A stretch of 64,000 bases of DNA from Ornithinibacillus halotolerans (GCF_014637405.1 NZ_BMEY01000006.1:53357-117356), one strand, 5' to 3'. Shown: positions 19,598 through 29,171, numbered from the stretch's first letter. The notes: generated by a model from the sequence alone, not told the origin. Program-made: numbers and translations.

Positions 19598-20044
19598 ATG
19601 AGGGTGAGTGCGGTGCAAGGGTATAACGTAATCATGGTTTATAACAAGGCGATGGACAAGTTATTAATGTGCAAACGATTGAAAGAGCCTTATAAGGGAT
19701 TAAGTAATTTAGTTGGCGGTAAAATTGAACGTGATGAAACAGGAATAGATGCAGCCTATCGTGAATTATATGAGGAAACAAGTATAACTAAAGATGATGT
19801 TCAACTTCATCATTTAATGGACTTTACATATTATTTTCATGATTTGTATATTGAAGTATATGTTGGCAGGCTGGCACGGGAGGTATTCGTTTCTGGTGAT
19901 GAAAATACATTATATTGGTCAGAATTAGATCATAACTTTTTTGATCAGTCTATATATGCAGGAGAAGGAAACATAGGTCATATGATTGAACAGGTCAACT
20001 CAGTAAAAGATAAGTTGTTTCATGACGATACTATTCGTTTGTAG
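19598..20044 (+). CDS. Nudix hydrolase
   Basis: A 148-residue Nudix protein with the box GGKIERDETGIDAAYRELYE followed by ETSI, which contains the full GX5EX7REUXEEXGU-like set except that Ser-Ile replaces the usual Gly-U. The ATG abuts the DUF2441 stop codon and AAGGA lies nine bases upstream; a GTG at 19613 is an alternative start. Related proteins (MutT/ADP-ribose type) clean up oxidised or modified nucleotides; the substrate here is not known. Confidence 0.82.
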   Translation: MRVSAVQGYNVIMVYNKAMDKLLMCKRLKEPYKGLSNLVGGKIERDETGIDAAYRELYEETSITKDDVQLHHLMDFTYYFHDLYIEVYVGRLAREVFVSGDENTLYWSELDHNFFDQSIYAGEGNIGHMIEQVNSVKDKLFHDDTIRL

Positions 20045-20089
20045 TTCACTCGATTTTCTATATTAATTTTTAAGTGGTTAAAGAGGTGT

Positions 20090-20867
20090 ATGAAAGTGGA
20101 TACAGAGCTGAAGCAGAGACTAGAAGAAATAACTTCTGAGATCAAGGAAATTATTAAATTACTAGAACAAGGTTGTACATCACAAGTACATAAGATAGTT
20201 ACAGATGAGGCTTGCTATTTGTTAAAAAGCTCATTTGATGAAAGGTATAGAGATTGGTTAAATACGGAGGCGCAAGTACTAAAGAAATTAAACCAACTAA
20301 ATAGAGTTCCAGTCCCAAAGTTTTATAGTTTTATACAAGCTAAAGATAGCAGCCATTTACTTATGTCTTTTGAAGAAGGAATCACATTAACTTCTGCATT
20401 GAGCAAGGCGAGAGATAATTCAGAAAGAAAAAATTTAATAAGAAGTTTCGGGCGTTTTTCTGCAACAGTTCCACGAAATGGAATTGGTTGAATGTCTGAA
20501 TCATCATGAGAACTGGCTAGAGCTTCAATTAATAAAGGCTGAAAAGTATCTAAAATTAGGACAAGCAGAAGGAAGTGCATATTTGTTAGATAAGCTAAAT
20601 TCTAATATGCCAGCCCCTGTGATGCAAACTAATATTCATGGAGACTGTACAACTGATAATGTATTAGTTGTGGATGGAAAGGTACAAACATTTATTGATG
20701 TGGCAGGAATGACAATAGGTGATCCACGGTATGATGAATCTTTGGCGATAAGTCGTTTTTTAGAAAATGAAGAATACGTGGAGGCTTTTTATGAAGGATA
20801 TACAAGATATAGAGTAACAAAAGAAGAGTACACATATTTTGATGAAGGGTTATATGAGTTTTTCTAA
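20090..20867 (+). pseudogene. Phosphotransferase (APH family), frameshifted
   Basis: An aminoglycoside phosphotransferase/choline-kinase-like gene split by one frameshift. The first frame (20090-20491) carries the nucleotide-binding lobe. At a run of five T (20455-20459) removing one T would continue as RFLQQFHEME into the second frame, which carries the catalytic HGDCTTDN loop and the metal-binding IDVAG motif. The joined protein would have about 258 residues. Both catalytic motifs are intact, so the change is recent, a phase-variable tract, or a sequencing error in a homopolymer. Confidence 0.8.
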
Positions 20868-21009
20868 TTATTATTTTGTAAAGTTCTTTGATTGGAAATT
20901 TGTTTAAACCCTAACTTTTTCATTCATGTTTCCAAAGCGTTATAATCATATTAGAAAGAAGAATTAAATTTCATCAGAATAAGAACATGTAATGAAAGTA
21001 GGCTAATAG

Positions 21010-22074
21010 ATGAATATGGAAAAATATCGTATTAACCAAAATGAAGGATTAGAATTTGGATTATATACACTAGGGGATCATCTTCCGAATCCACTTACAG
21101 GGGAACGAATCTCTGCCGAGCAGCGTATTAATGAGATGGTAGAAGCAGCTAAATTAGCGGAACAAGCAGGGATACACTTTTTTAGTGTCGGTGAAAGTCA
21201 CCAAGAGTATTTTACAACACAGGCTCATACCGTAGTATTAGCAGCAATTGCTCAGGCTACCGAGAAAATAAAAATTGGAAGCTCTTCAACGATTATTTCT
21301 ACCTCTGACCCGGTTCGAGTATATGAAGATTTTGCTACGATTGATTTATTATCGAATGGGAGAGCAGAAATTATTGCCGGGCGCGCTTCACGGGTCGGAC
21401 TTTTTGAATTATTAGGTTATGATTTACGGAATTATGAGGAGTTATTTGAAGAAAAATTTGAGTTACTATTACAAATTAATGAAAATGAAGTAGTAAATTG
21501 GAATGGGGAGTTCCGTGCACCACTTAGAAATGCAAAAGTATTACCTCGACCAAAAGATGGTTCCTTGCCAATTTGGCGTGCAGTTGGTGGGACACCTGCA
21601 AGCGCAATAAAAGCAGGTATCCAAGGGGTGCCAATGGCTCTTGCAATGCTCGGTGGACCAGTATCTCATTTTAAACTGTCCATTGATGCTTATCGTGAAT
21701 CGTTAATACAAGCAGGTCGAGACCCATTAGATTTTCCAGTTGCAACAACAGGATTTTTCTATACTGCTGAAACAACACAACAGGCATTAAGGGAATATTA
21801 TCCTCATATAAATGAAGGAATGAAATATACGAATGGTCGTGGCTTTGCAAAGCAATTATTTGCCCAAGGAGCAGATAAGCGTAGTGTAATGCTTGTTGGA
21901 AGTCCGGCAGAAATCATTGAAAAAATTCTTTATCAGCATGAACAGTTTGGGCATCAACGCTATATGGCACAATTAGAATTTGGTGGAGTTCCTTTTGATA
22001 AAGTGATGAAAAATATAGAGATTATTGGTAATGAGATTTTACCAGCAATTAAAAAGTATACTGCAAAGAAATAG
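21010..22074 (+). CDS. LLM class flavin-dependent oxidoreductase (luciferase-like monooxygenase)
   Basis: A 354-residue TIM-barrel flavin monooxygenase that needs reduced FMN. Seen are the early substrate/flavin strand FGLYTLGDH, FFSVGESH near residue 57, and ATIDLLSNGRAEIIAGRAS near residue 115, which form the flavin site. The FMN reductase gene begins 11 bases downstream, making a two-component monooxygenase. A TATAAT at 20941 is a plausible -10 element. The substrate is unknown. Confidence 0.88.
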   Translation: MNMEKYRINQNEGLEFGLYTLGDHLPNPLTGERISAEQRINEMVEAAKLAEQAGIHFFSVGESHQEYFTTQAHTVVLAAIAQATEKIKIGSSSTIISTSDPVRVYEDFATIDLLSNGRAEIIAGRASRVGLFELLGYDLRNYEELFEEKFELLLQINENEVVNWNGEFRAPLRNAKVLPRPKDGSLPIWRAVGGTPASAIKAGIQGVPMALAMLGGPVSHFKLSIDAYRESLIQAGRDPLDFPVATTGFFYTAETTQQALREYYPHINEGMKYTNGRGFAKQLFAQGADKRSVMLVGSPAEIIEKILYQHEQFGHQRYMAQLEFGGVPFDKVMKNIEIIGNEILPAIKKYTAKK

Positions 22075-22085
22075 GAGAATAGAAC

Positions 22086-22652
22086 ATGAAAATAGTAGGT
22101 TTGTCAGGTTCTATTGTTGGTTCGAAAACAAGAACCGCAATGAACGATGTAGCGATGGAAATAGCCGATAAATATCCTGAAGTTGATTTTCGTTTGATTG
22201 ACTTAGCAGATTTTAATATTCAATTTAGTGATGGCCGAAACTATTTGGACTATGACGGCGATACTGCTTATGTAACCAAGGAATTAATGGATGCAGATGC
22301 TATTATCATTGGAACACCGATCTTTCAAGCATCCATTCCAGCCACATTAAAAAATATTTTTGACTTACTACCTGAAAAGGCATTTCAGGATAAAGTAGTA
22401 AGTATAGTTGTTACAGCTGGATCATCTAAGCATTTCTTAATTCCAGAACAACAACTTAAACCAATTCTTTCGTACATGAAAGCACAAGTTGTTCAATCTT
22501 ATGTTTTTATTGAAGAAAAAGATTTTTATAGAAGAGAAATCATTAATGATGATGTTAGCTTCAGAATCGAACGGTTAGTGGAAGATACTGTTGTATTAAC
22601 AGAAACATATAGTAATATTCGCAAAGCAAAAGAAGAAGAGTACGGATTTTAA
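22086..22652 (+). CDS. NAD(P)H-dependent FMN reductase
   Basis: A 188-residue flavodoxin-fold reductase. The N-terminal GLSGSIVGSKTRTAM is the phosphate-binding loop for FMN, and GTPIFQASIPATLKN is the family's second flavin loop. It directly follows the luciferase-like monooxygenase gene and probably supplies it with reduced flavin. A close paralogue lies convergently at 22968-23525. Confidence 0.9.
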   Translation: MKIVGLSGSIVGSKTRTAMNDVAMEIADKYPEVDFRLIDLADFNIQFSDGRNYLDYDGDTAYVTKELMDADAIIIGTPIFQASIPATLKNIFDLLPEKAFQDKVVSIVVTAGSSKHFLIPEQQLKPILSYMKAQVVQSYVFIEEKDFYRREIINDDVSFRIERLVEDTVVLTETYSNIRKAKEEEYGF

Positions 22653-22660
22653 TTAAAGAA

Positions 22661-22697
22661 AAACAGGATGTTCCTAAACGGGAGATCCTGTTTTTTT
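22661..22697 (+). terminator. Terminator of the monooxygenase operon
   Basis: The stem AAACAGGAT/ATCCTGTTT is followed by seven T residues. Confidence 0.85.
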
Positions 22698-22738
22698 ACA
22701 AGGCTATTCTACATATTAATAATCATGGGAGGGCTATA

Positions 22739-22915
22739 ATGAATAAAAATAAGAAATTAAATGGTTATGCAACTACTATTGGATTATTAGTTGGAACAGG
22801 TCTTGGAATAATAACAGGAATGTTTACGGAACAATTGTTACTAGGAATTACAATTGGTGCATTTATTGGATATGGTATAGGACTAGTATTTATGGTGATC
22901 GGTTATAAGAAGTAA
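22739..22915 (+). CDS. Small membrane protein (58 aa)
   Basis: A short gene with GGGAGG six bases before its ATG. The product has a basic N-terminus and two glycine-rich hydrophobic helices (IGLLVGTGLGIITGMF and LLLGITIGAFIGYGIGLVF), the GxxxG pattern suggesting helix packing. No family is recognised. It has its own terminator shared with the convergent FMN reductase. Confidence 0.65.
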   Translation: MNKNKKLNGYATTIGLLVGTGLGIITGMFTEQLLLGITIGAFIGYGIGLVFMVIGYKK

Positions 22916-22928
22916 ATTAGTAATTCAA

Positions 22929-22962
22929 AAATGGTACTTAGTAAATACACTAAGCACCATTT
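22929..22962. terminator. Bidirectional terminator
   Basis: The arms AAATGGT-ACTTAGT and ACTAAG-CACCATTT form a near-perfect stem between convergent genes. Confidence 0.75.
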
Positions 22963-22967
22963 AAAGA

Positions 22968-23525
22968 TTAGTTATCCTGTTCATTACGTGTATTAATACT
23001 TTTCTGCATAAATACCATTTCTTCGGCTAGACTTTGAATTCGTTTCGCTATTTTAGTATCTATAATTTCATCAGTCTCAATATCAAAAGAATTGTTATGG
23101 ACAAACACATAAGAAGATGGTATCGATGCTTTTAAGTATGACAAAATTGGTCTAAGTTGATATTCAGGAACTAGGAAATGTTTTTCTGAAGCCCCTGTAG
23201 CAATGATTCCAGTTGTTTTATTCTTAAAGGCATACTCAGGGAAAAAGTCTAGTAAGTTCTTTAAAGCTCCTGATATAGATGCTTGATAAATTGGTGTACC
23301 AAATACTAAGAAATCCGCATTTAAGATCTTTTTAACAACACTCCAAGTTTCATCATTATAATATGTTAAAGGTTCCCCACGGCAAAATTCAATATCATAA
23401 TCTTTCAGATCAATTAATTCTATATCAATAGTTGAATCGATATTTTTTACAGCATTTAGCACATCATGCACTGCTTGAGATGTCTTATTTCCAGCTAATG
23501 TACCTGAAATTCCGACTAGTTTCAA
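22968..23525 (-). CDS. NAD(P)H-dependent FMN reductase, paralogue
   Basis: A 185-residue flavodoxin-like reductase paralogous to the one at 22086 (GISGTLAGNKTSQAV against GLSGSIVGSKTRTAM; FGTPIYQASISGALKNLL against the matching loop). It reads in the opposite direction and has its own promoter region, so it is probably expressed under other conditions. A role supplying FMNH2 or reducing quinones/azo compounds is possible. Confidence 0.88.
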   Translation of the reverse strand: MKLVGISGTLAGNKTSQAVHDVLNAVKNIDSTIDIELIDLKDYDIEFCRGEPLTYYNDETWSVVKKILNADFLVFGTPIYQASISGALKNLLDFFPEYAFKNKTTGIIATGASEKHFLVPEYQLRPILSYLKASIPSSYVFVHNNSFDIETDEIIDTKIAKRIQSLAEEMVFMQKSINTRNEQDN

Positions 23526-23698
23526 AATAATTCCCTCTCTTCTTTAACTTATATTTAAAATCCTACCCTATTATCAGGATTCCTTCCAAAGTAATTGCTC
23601 AAATGTGTATTAAGCTTATGAAAAAATCGTACTTCGCTAGGAATTTTATTTATGAAGCAGGAGAATAGAGGATAGTATAAAGAAGTGTTAGTAGAATG

Positions 23699-23723
23699 AA
23701 AAGGCTGGTTTCATCAGCCTTTT
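23699..23723 (-). terminator. Terminator
   Basis: The stem AAAAGGCTG/CAGCCTTTT lies just after the stop of the DUF3298 gene when read on the minus strand. Confidence 0.75.
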
Positions 23724-23730
23724 CACATTC

Positions 23731-24369
23731 TCAATTATTCTGCGCCATTCTTCCCAAAGGGCCTTCTTCATCAATTATATCTTGTAAATCATAAACAGAG
23801 ATAGGGAACATCGGGAATCCAAATACATAAGGTGTTAAATCATAGAGTTGGAAATAAATCACCAGTGTTTTGTCTGCAATGTAAAACTGTTGATTAGGAC
23901 TAATCTCAGTAAATTCATTGATTAAGCTAATTTCACGAACCCGAATTTGTTCTTTAATAAGTTCTGAAGTTCTTTCTACATAGTTACTACCAGGTTTAAA
24001 TAAATCTGCTAACTCACATTTCTTTCCTTTTTCTAGATCAAATGTTAACGATACAATATATGTCATACCGTGGGCAGCTTTATCATGGTAGGCGTAATTA
24101 GTTAGAGTAATAGATAAAACATCACGTTGATTATTTTTAATTTCAAAGGTACCAACCATACTCACGATAGGTGTATCCATTTCAGATATTTGTTTATTAA
24201 TTAACTTTTGTGTTTCTTCTATAATCGATTGATTAATATATTGTTCTAGTGCTTTATCATCCATGTTGAAAACAATTGGGTAATATACAACTATATCAGG
24301 TCCACTACTAATCATTTGGTTACTTACTTGGACTGGAAAAGTAGGCAAATTTATCATTCCCTTTTTCAT
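23731..24369 (-). CDS. DUF3298/DUF4163 (RsiV-like) domain protein
   Basis: A 212-residue protein with the DUF4163-like start (VVYYPIVFNMDDKALEQYIN) and the DUF3298-like end (FYIADKTLVIYFQLYDLTPY). The same domain pair forms the extracytoplasmic part of the anti-sigma factor RsiV, but here there is no signal peptide or membrane helix. Function is unknown. A second ATG at 24357 is an alternative start. A small gene lies just upstream on the same strand. Confidence 0.75.
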   Translation of the reverse strand: MKKGMINLPTFPVQVSNQMISSGPDIVVYYPIVFNMDDKALEQYINQSIIEETQKLINKQISEMDTPIVSMVGTFEIKNNQRDVLSITLTNYAYHDKAAHGMTYIVSLTFDLEKGKKCELADLFKPGSNYVERTSELIKEQIRVREISLINEFTEISPNQQFYIADKTLVIYFQLYDLTPYVFGFPMFPISVYDLQDIIDEEGPLGRMAQNN

Positions 24370-24408
24370 TAGTTTATTCTAACGATAAAAGAGTGTGCCA
24401 TTTAATTA

Positions 24409-24427
24409 GGTGGGGACAGTCCCCACC
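24409..24427. repeat. Short perfect palindrome, GGGGACAGTCCCC type
   Basis: GGTGGGGACAGTCCCCACC forms an 8-bp stem with a three-base loop. It lies between two minus-strand genes and resembles the palindromes at 44144 and 62424. It lacks a T run, so it is not a standard terminator. Confidence 0.6.
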
Positions 24428-24430
24428 ATG

Positions 24431-24559
24431 CTACTTTTTATTTTGAAATTCTGAGGAGTCATTGTAATCATAGCGAAAACCATCTTGTAGTGTTGCGTCA
24501 TTTGCTTTTTTATTTTCTTGCTTCAATTCTTTTTGGTTATGTTTTTTATCCTTTTTCAT
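24431..24559 (-). CDS. Small hydrophilic protein (42 aa)
   Basis: A short gene with a near-perfect ribosome binding site (AAAGGAGGAC, about seven bases before the ATG). The product begins with a lysine-rich segment (MKKDKKHNQKELKQENKK) and continues LQDGFRYDYNDSSEFQNKK. It is very charged, without a membrane segment or cysteine, similar in style to small spore or stress proteins of Bacillus, but no family can be named. It lies 60 bases upstream of the DUF3298 gene. Confidence 0.6.
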   Translation of the reverse strand: MKKDKKHNQKELKQENKKANDATLQDGFRYDYNDSSEFQNKK

Positions 24560-24716
24560 GTTTTGTCCTCCTTTTCAGTCTTATTTTCATTATTGTCTCT
24601 AAATCCAACTTGTATATACGAACAGTCACTTTCAATAGAAACTTTCATTTCTAAGATTTATAATAGAAATAGTTGTTTTAGAACGAAATTTAAATTTGCA
24701 AATAAGTGGGGATTAT

Positions 24717-25565
24717 ATGGAAGATATAGGATTAGTATTAGAAGGTGGAGGAAGTAGAGGAGTATACACAGCTGGTGTATTACATTATATGATGGAACAT
24801 GATGTCTTTTTGCCATATGTTATCGGTGTTTCAGCAGGAGCGTGTAATGGTTCTTCTTATGTCTCTCGGCAAATGGACAGAAACCGTGCAGTGAATATTG
24901 ATTACATTGATCATCCTGATTATTTATCTTTTCGTAACCTGATTAAGAAAAGACAATTATTCGGAATGGATTTTTTATTTGATAGTCTTCCGAATGAGTT
25001 AGAACCATTTGATTTTGATACATTTTATCGAGCGGAAGAAGAATTTGTTGTTGGCGTTACAGATTGCATGACAGGAGAACCTGTTTTCTATAAAAGAGAG
25101 GATTATCAAAAGGATATCTTAACTGTTATTCGTGCTTCCAGCTCCCTTCCTTTAGTAGCACCGATTATATCGTTTGATGGGAGAGAACTAATGGATGGAG
25201 GAATATCCGATCCAATCCCAATTAAGCAATCAGAACGAGATGGAAATAGAAAGAATGTAGTAATCTTAACAAGGAACAAAGGATATTTGAAGAAGCCTCA
25301 ATCCTTTAGTTGGTACTTCGAAAGAAAATATCGGGACTATCCAGGTTTATTAAAAGCAATGAAAAATCGGCATATCATCTATAATGAGACACTTAAATAT
25401 ATATTTGAGGAAGAAAAGAAAGGGAATGTGTTCATTATTGCCCCTTCGCAAAAATTAGATGTAGGGAGAATTGAACGAAATAAAGGGAAATTAACAACCC
25501 TTTACGAACAAGGAATAGCAGATGCAGAAAAACTCGCAGATAAATTAAAGGAATTTATCTCATAA
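24717..25565 (+). CDS. Patatin-like phospholipase
   Basis: A 282-residue lipid acyl hydrolase. It has the oxyanion loop EGGGSRGVY, the nucleophile elbow GVSAGA (Ser near residue 40) and the catalytic Asp in DGGISDP (near residue 161). The arrangement matches the bacterial YjjU/RssA-like patatins. The ATG at 24717 follows GGGGAT; the longer frame from 24696 has no ribosome binding site. Substrate lipids are unknown. Confidence 0.9.
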   Translation: MEDIGLVLEGGGSRGVYTAGVLHYMMEHDVFLPYVIGVSAGACNGSSYVSRQMDRNRAVNIDYIDHPDYLSFRNLIKKRQLFGMDFLFDSLPNELEPFDFDTFYRAEEEFVVGVTDCMTGEPVFYKREDYQKDILTVIRASSSLPLVAPIISFDGRELMDGGISDPIPIKQSERDGNRKNVVILTRNKGYLKKPQSFSWYFERKYRDYPGLLKAMKNRHIIYNETLKYIFEEEKKGNVFIIAPSQKLDVGRIERNKGKLTTLYEQGIADAEKLADKLKEFIS

Positions 25566-25679
25566 GATTTTATCTAAGATGAAACAATTTTGTTAGATAA
25601 CGTATGTAATTATAAATTTCTGGAGGGAAAATATTGACTTCTCAATCAAGGATGTAATGGCTGAACGAGCACTAACTAG

Positions 25680-25917
25680 CCCCGGAAATATACGGAGACT
25701 CCTGTGGGAGGATAGGCATAGGTGAGACCCCGAGAATGCACCTGCGTCTGCAAGTTTCGCTACGCAGTATGCTTCCTCGGTGCAAGGCAGCATGGAAGTA
25801 ATTCCAAGTAGTAGCCTGGCTCAACAGCCGCCCACGGCGAGGTAGACACTGCGATGGTATTGATCTGAGCAGATGTCGTCCCGGTACTGGAAGTGAAAGC
25901 GCAGTATATTTCCGGGG
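25680..25917. repeat. Dispersed palindromic repeat element with 14-bp inverted ends
   Basis: The region is clearly more GC-rich than its neighbours. It is bounded by perfect inverted repeats CCCCGGAAATATAC (25680-25693) and GTATATTTCCGGGG (25904-25917), with internal phrases such as GGAGACTCCTGTGGGAGG and TACTGGAAGTGAAAGCG. These phrases resemble a non-coding repeat family scattered between genes in Bacillus and relatives. The right half occurs again at 34467-34569. The reading frames across it have no ribosome binding sites. It fills most of the 421-bp gap between the patatin and helicase genes. Confidence 0.8.
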
Positions 25918-25986
25918 CGGGTTAGATACGCTATCTATAATGTTTGGTATTACTCCTGTTAGAAATAGCTGAAAGGAGACAAACTC

Positions 25987-28900
25987 ATGCAATTAAAACT
26001 TAATCAAAAACAAATTCAAGAACGTTGTGGGGTTGTCTCTTATAAACGTGGAGAAGCCTTTTATCGGAACGGTAAAGTAACAATGGAAGAAGTAAAAGAA
26101 GATGGTTTATTTGCGATTGTCCATGGAGCGGAGAATTTTGAAGTTCATCTAACTAAAGAAGAGAAAGATATTACAGCAACATGTACATGCCCAACACTAT
26201 CTTCCTTTTCTAAAGATTGTCAGCATGTTGCGGCAGTCTTAATTGCTTGGAATGACAAGCAACAAGAAATGGTGGTAGAACATGAAACAGATCCACTATA
26301 TGATGAGATTACGGATGGCTTATTAGAAATATTCGAATCCACCCCCTTCCGAAAAAGTGGGGAGCAAATTCACTTTGAAAATCGACAAGTATTAAAGACG
26401 TCCATTCTATGTAAAGTGGTTGAACAAAAGGGTAACCAGCCGATGTTTGGAATCGAGTTATCTATTGAATCAGAGCGAATCCAAAACATTCGTGATCTTC
26501 TAATTCATATTAAACAAGGTAGAAGCTACGAGATTAAAAAGACATTAACCTATGACCCTTCTATTTATTATATTGACAGACGTACGGATGAAGTGATTCA
26601 ACAATTAATCTTAATTATGGATGATGAAAGAATCATTCAGCCAATAACTAATCAGCGAGAGGCTAGTACAATAATAGTTCCAGCCTCAGCTTGGAAAAGA
26701 ATGGAACCATTATTACTTCAAGCTCCCCACGTAAATGTGCATTATAATGGGAAAAGACATGTAGGTTTTCATTTATCCGACGAAGAGTTGCCACTAACAT
26801 TTGAATTTACTGGGAATGAAGAAACAGGATTTCAGCTTTTAGTGCAAGGTTTAAGTGACTTAGTTATCTTGAAAGATTACGATACAGTACTATCAAATGG
26901 AAAACTTGTCGTTGTAAAAAGAGATGAAGCGGAACGACTCTTTGAACTAAAGCGAATGCTAGATAAATCAAACTCCAATGCCATTAAAATTCCTAGAGAA
27001 CATTTAAAATATTATATGGAAAAGCTTCTACCTAATCTAAGGAAAATGGGAGCAGTGCATTTGTCTGGCGAAATTACTGCTAAGCTGAAAAAGACCCCAT
27101 TACAGGCGAAATTATACTTAGATCGTATTAAAAATAGACTGCTAGCAGGATTAGAATTTCATTATGAAAATGTTGTTATCAATCCATTAGAGAACCAGCA
27201 TCCGAAAATTGGCTCCATGATTATTCGTGATATGGAAAAAGAAGAAGCGATTCTTCAGTTAATGGACGAAAGTAAGTTTAGCGAAACAGAGAGCGGCTAT
27301 TATATTCAAAATGAAGAAATAGAATATAACTTTTTGCATCACCAATTACCTAAATTACAAAAATATGTCCAAGTGTATGCAACAACTGCTGTACGTTTAC
27401 GAATTTTACCAAAAACGACAATACCTAAAATTAAAATTAGGCATTACCGAGAAAAGAACCATTTACTGGAATTTACTTTTCAAATTGATGGTATTCCAGA
27501 GTCTGAAATTAAAGAAATTCTTGCTGCATTAGAAGAGAAACGTAAGTATTATCGACTACGTGATGGGACTCTATTTTCATTAGAAACTCGTGAAATGGAA
27601 GAAATCAGGCGCTTTATGCAAGCAGTTCCTGTGCAAGATGATGAATGGGAGAAACAGTTTGAAGTACCTATTGTAGAGGGGTTACGGTTGCTTAATGTGT
27701 TTGGTGATTCAAATGCTATTTCATTAGAAGCTTCCTTTCGAGAATTTCTAGATAAGATTCAGCATCCTGAAAAGTTAGATGTTGACATTCCGACTGCTAT
27801 GGAAGGAGTTCTGTATAACTATCAAAAACATGGATTTAAATGGATGAAAACACTTGCCCATTACGGATTTGGCGGTATTTTAGCGGACGATATGGGACTC
27901 GGAAAAACGATACAAAGTATTGCGTTTATCGTGTCCGAATTAGAAAATATCCGTGAATCAGGAAAACCGGCACTTATTGTATGTCCATCATCGGTAACGT
28001 ATAACTGGCAAAGTGAAATGATGAAATTTGCTCCAGATATACAAATGATCATTATGGATGGAAATAAATCGATGCGAGCAAAACTGCAATCGGAATTGGA
28101 AGGAATTGACGTTCTTATAACAAGTTATCCCTTATTACGTAGTGATTTGAGATGGTATGAGGAACAAGAATTTCATGTAGTCTTCTTTGATGAAGCACAG
28201 ATGTTTAAAAACGTGTTAACCCAAACGGCCCGTGCGGTTAAAAGAATAAACGCCACGCATCGCTTTGCATTAACAGGTACACCAATGGAAAATGCTTTAG
28301 AAGAATTATGGGCAATTTTTCATGTTGTATTTCCTGAATTGTTTTTGGGACTTAGAGAATATAGTGAATTAACGAATAAGCAAATTGCCCGTCGTATTCG
28401 TCCGTTTATGTTACGGCGTGTAAAAGAAGATATTTTAGATGAATTACCAGAGAAAAGGGAAACAATTGATCAGTCGGAACTTTTTCCAGAACAAAAGAAA
28501 TTATATGCTAGTTACTTGGCGAAACTAAAGCATAAAACACTTAAACATTTAGATAAAGATACGATAAGAAAAAATAGAATTAGAATTTTAGCTGGATTAA
28601 CTAGATTACGTCAAATTTGTTGTCATCCGGCATTATTTGTTGATGGGTACGAAGGTTCCTCTGCGAAGTTTGAACAAATGATGCGGATTGTAGAAGAAGC
28701 AAAATCTTCTGGAAGAAGAATGTTGGTCTTTTCTCAATTTACGAAAATGCTCCATTTAATTGGCAATGAGCTAAATGAACTTGGAATTGAACACTTTTAT
28801 TTAGATGGACAAACTCCTTCTGATGAGAGATTAGAGCTTTGCAATCGGTTTAATGGCGGAGAAAGAGATGTTTTTCTCATTTCCTTAAAAGCAGGAGGTA

Positions 28901-29169
28901 CGGGTTTAAATTTAACAGGTGCAGATACTGTCGTATTTTATGATAGTTGGTGGAACCCTGCTGTAGAAGAACAAGCTGCAGACCGTGCCCACCGAATTGG
29001 CCAAAAACATATTGTTCAAGTGATCAAACTAGTTGCTAAAGGTACAATTGAGGAAAAGATGAATGAACTACAAGATAGAAAGCGTCATTTAATTGAGGAA
29101 GTAATCGATCCTACTGAAGAAAGAAACATTACGCTTACAGAAGAAGATATTAAGGAATTATTAGGATAA
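25987..29169 (+). CDS. SWIM zinc-finger SNF2 family DNA helicase/translocase
   Basis: A 1060-residue Swi2/Snf2 ATPase. An N-terminal SWIM zinc finger (CTCP...DCQH, residues about 65-80) is followed by a long SNF2-associated region, then the ATPase core with Walker A DDMGLGKT (near 635), Walker B DEAQ (near 734) and motifs V-VI (AGGTGLNLTGAD, DRAHRIGQ, near 967-1003). Such proteins translocate on double-stranded DNA and remodel bound proteins; the bacterial role is unclear, with links to RNA polymerase recycling and repair. AAAGGAG precedes the ATG. Confidence 0.92.
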   Translation: MQLKLNQKQIQERCGVVSYKRGEAFYRNGKVTMEEVKEDGLFAIVHGAENFEVHLTKEEKDITATCTCPTLSSFSKDCQHVAAVLIAWNDKQQEMVVEHETDPLYDEITDGLLEIFESTPFRKSGEQIHFENRQVLKTSILCKVVEQKGNQPMFGIELSIESERIQNIRDLLIHIKQGRSYEIKKTLTYDPSIYYIDRRTDEVIQQLILIMDDERIIQPITNQREASTIIVPASAWKRMEPLLLQAPHVNVHYNGKRHVGFHLSDEELPLTFEFTGNEETGFQLLVQGLSDLVILKDYDTVLSNGKLVVVKRDEAERLFELKRMLDKSNSNAIKIPREHLKYYMEKLLPNLRKMGAVHLSGEITAKLKKTPLQAKLYLDRIKNRLLAGLEFHYENVVINPLENQHPKIGSMIIRDMEKEEAILQLMDESKFSETESGYYIQNEEIEYNFLHHQLPKLQKYVQVYATTAVRLRILPKTTIPKIKIRHYREKNHLLEFTFQIDGIPESEIKEILAALEEKRKYYRLRDGTLFSLETREMEEIRRFMQAVPVQDDEWEKQFEVPIVEGLRLLNVFGDSNAISLEASFREFLDKIQHPEKLDVDIPTAMEGVLYNYQKHGFKWMKTLAHYGFGGILADDMGLGKTIQSIAFIVSELENIRESGKPALIVCPSSVTYNWQSEMMKFAPDIQMIIMDGNKSMRAKLQSELEGIDVLITSYPLLRSDLRWYEEQEFHVVFFDEAQMFKNVLTQTARAVKRINATHRFALTGTPMENALEELWAIFHVVFPELFLGLREYSELTNKQIARRIRPFMLRRVKEDILDELPEKRETIDQSELFPEQKKLYASYLAKLKHKTLKHLDKDTIRKNRIRILAGLTRLRQICCHPALFVDGYEGSSAKFEQMMRIVEEAKSSGRRMLVFSQFTKMLHLIGNELNELGIEHFYLDGQTPSDERLELCNRFNGGERDVFLISLKAGGTGLNLTGADTVVFYDSWWNPAVEEQAADRAHRIGQKHIVQVIKLVAKGTIEEKMNELQDRKRHLIEEVIDPTEERNITLTEEDIKELLG

Positions 29170-29171
29170 TA

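Noticed and set aside
24518-24757. Plus-strand hydrophobic 79-residue protein
   Set aside because: It is antisense to the well-supported 42-residue gene at 24431-24559 and runs into the patatin gene.
25672-25992. Minus-strand protein across the dispersed repeat
   Set aside because: It lies wholly within the palindromic non-coding repeat, has no ribosome binding site and overlaps the helicase start.
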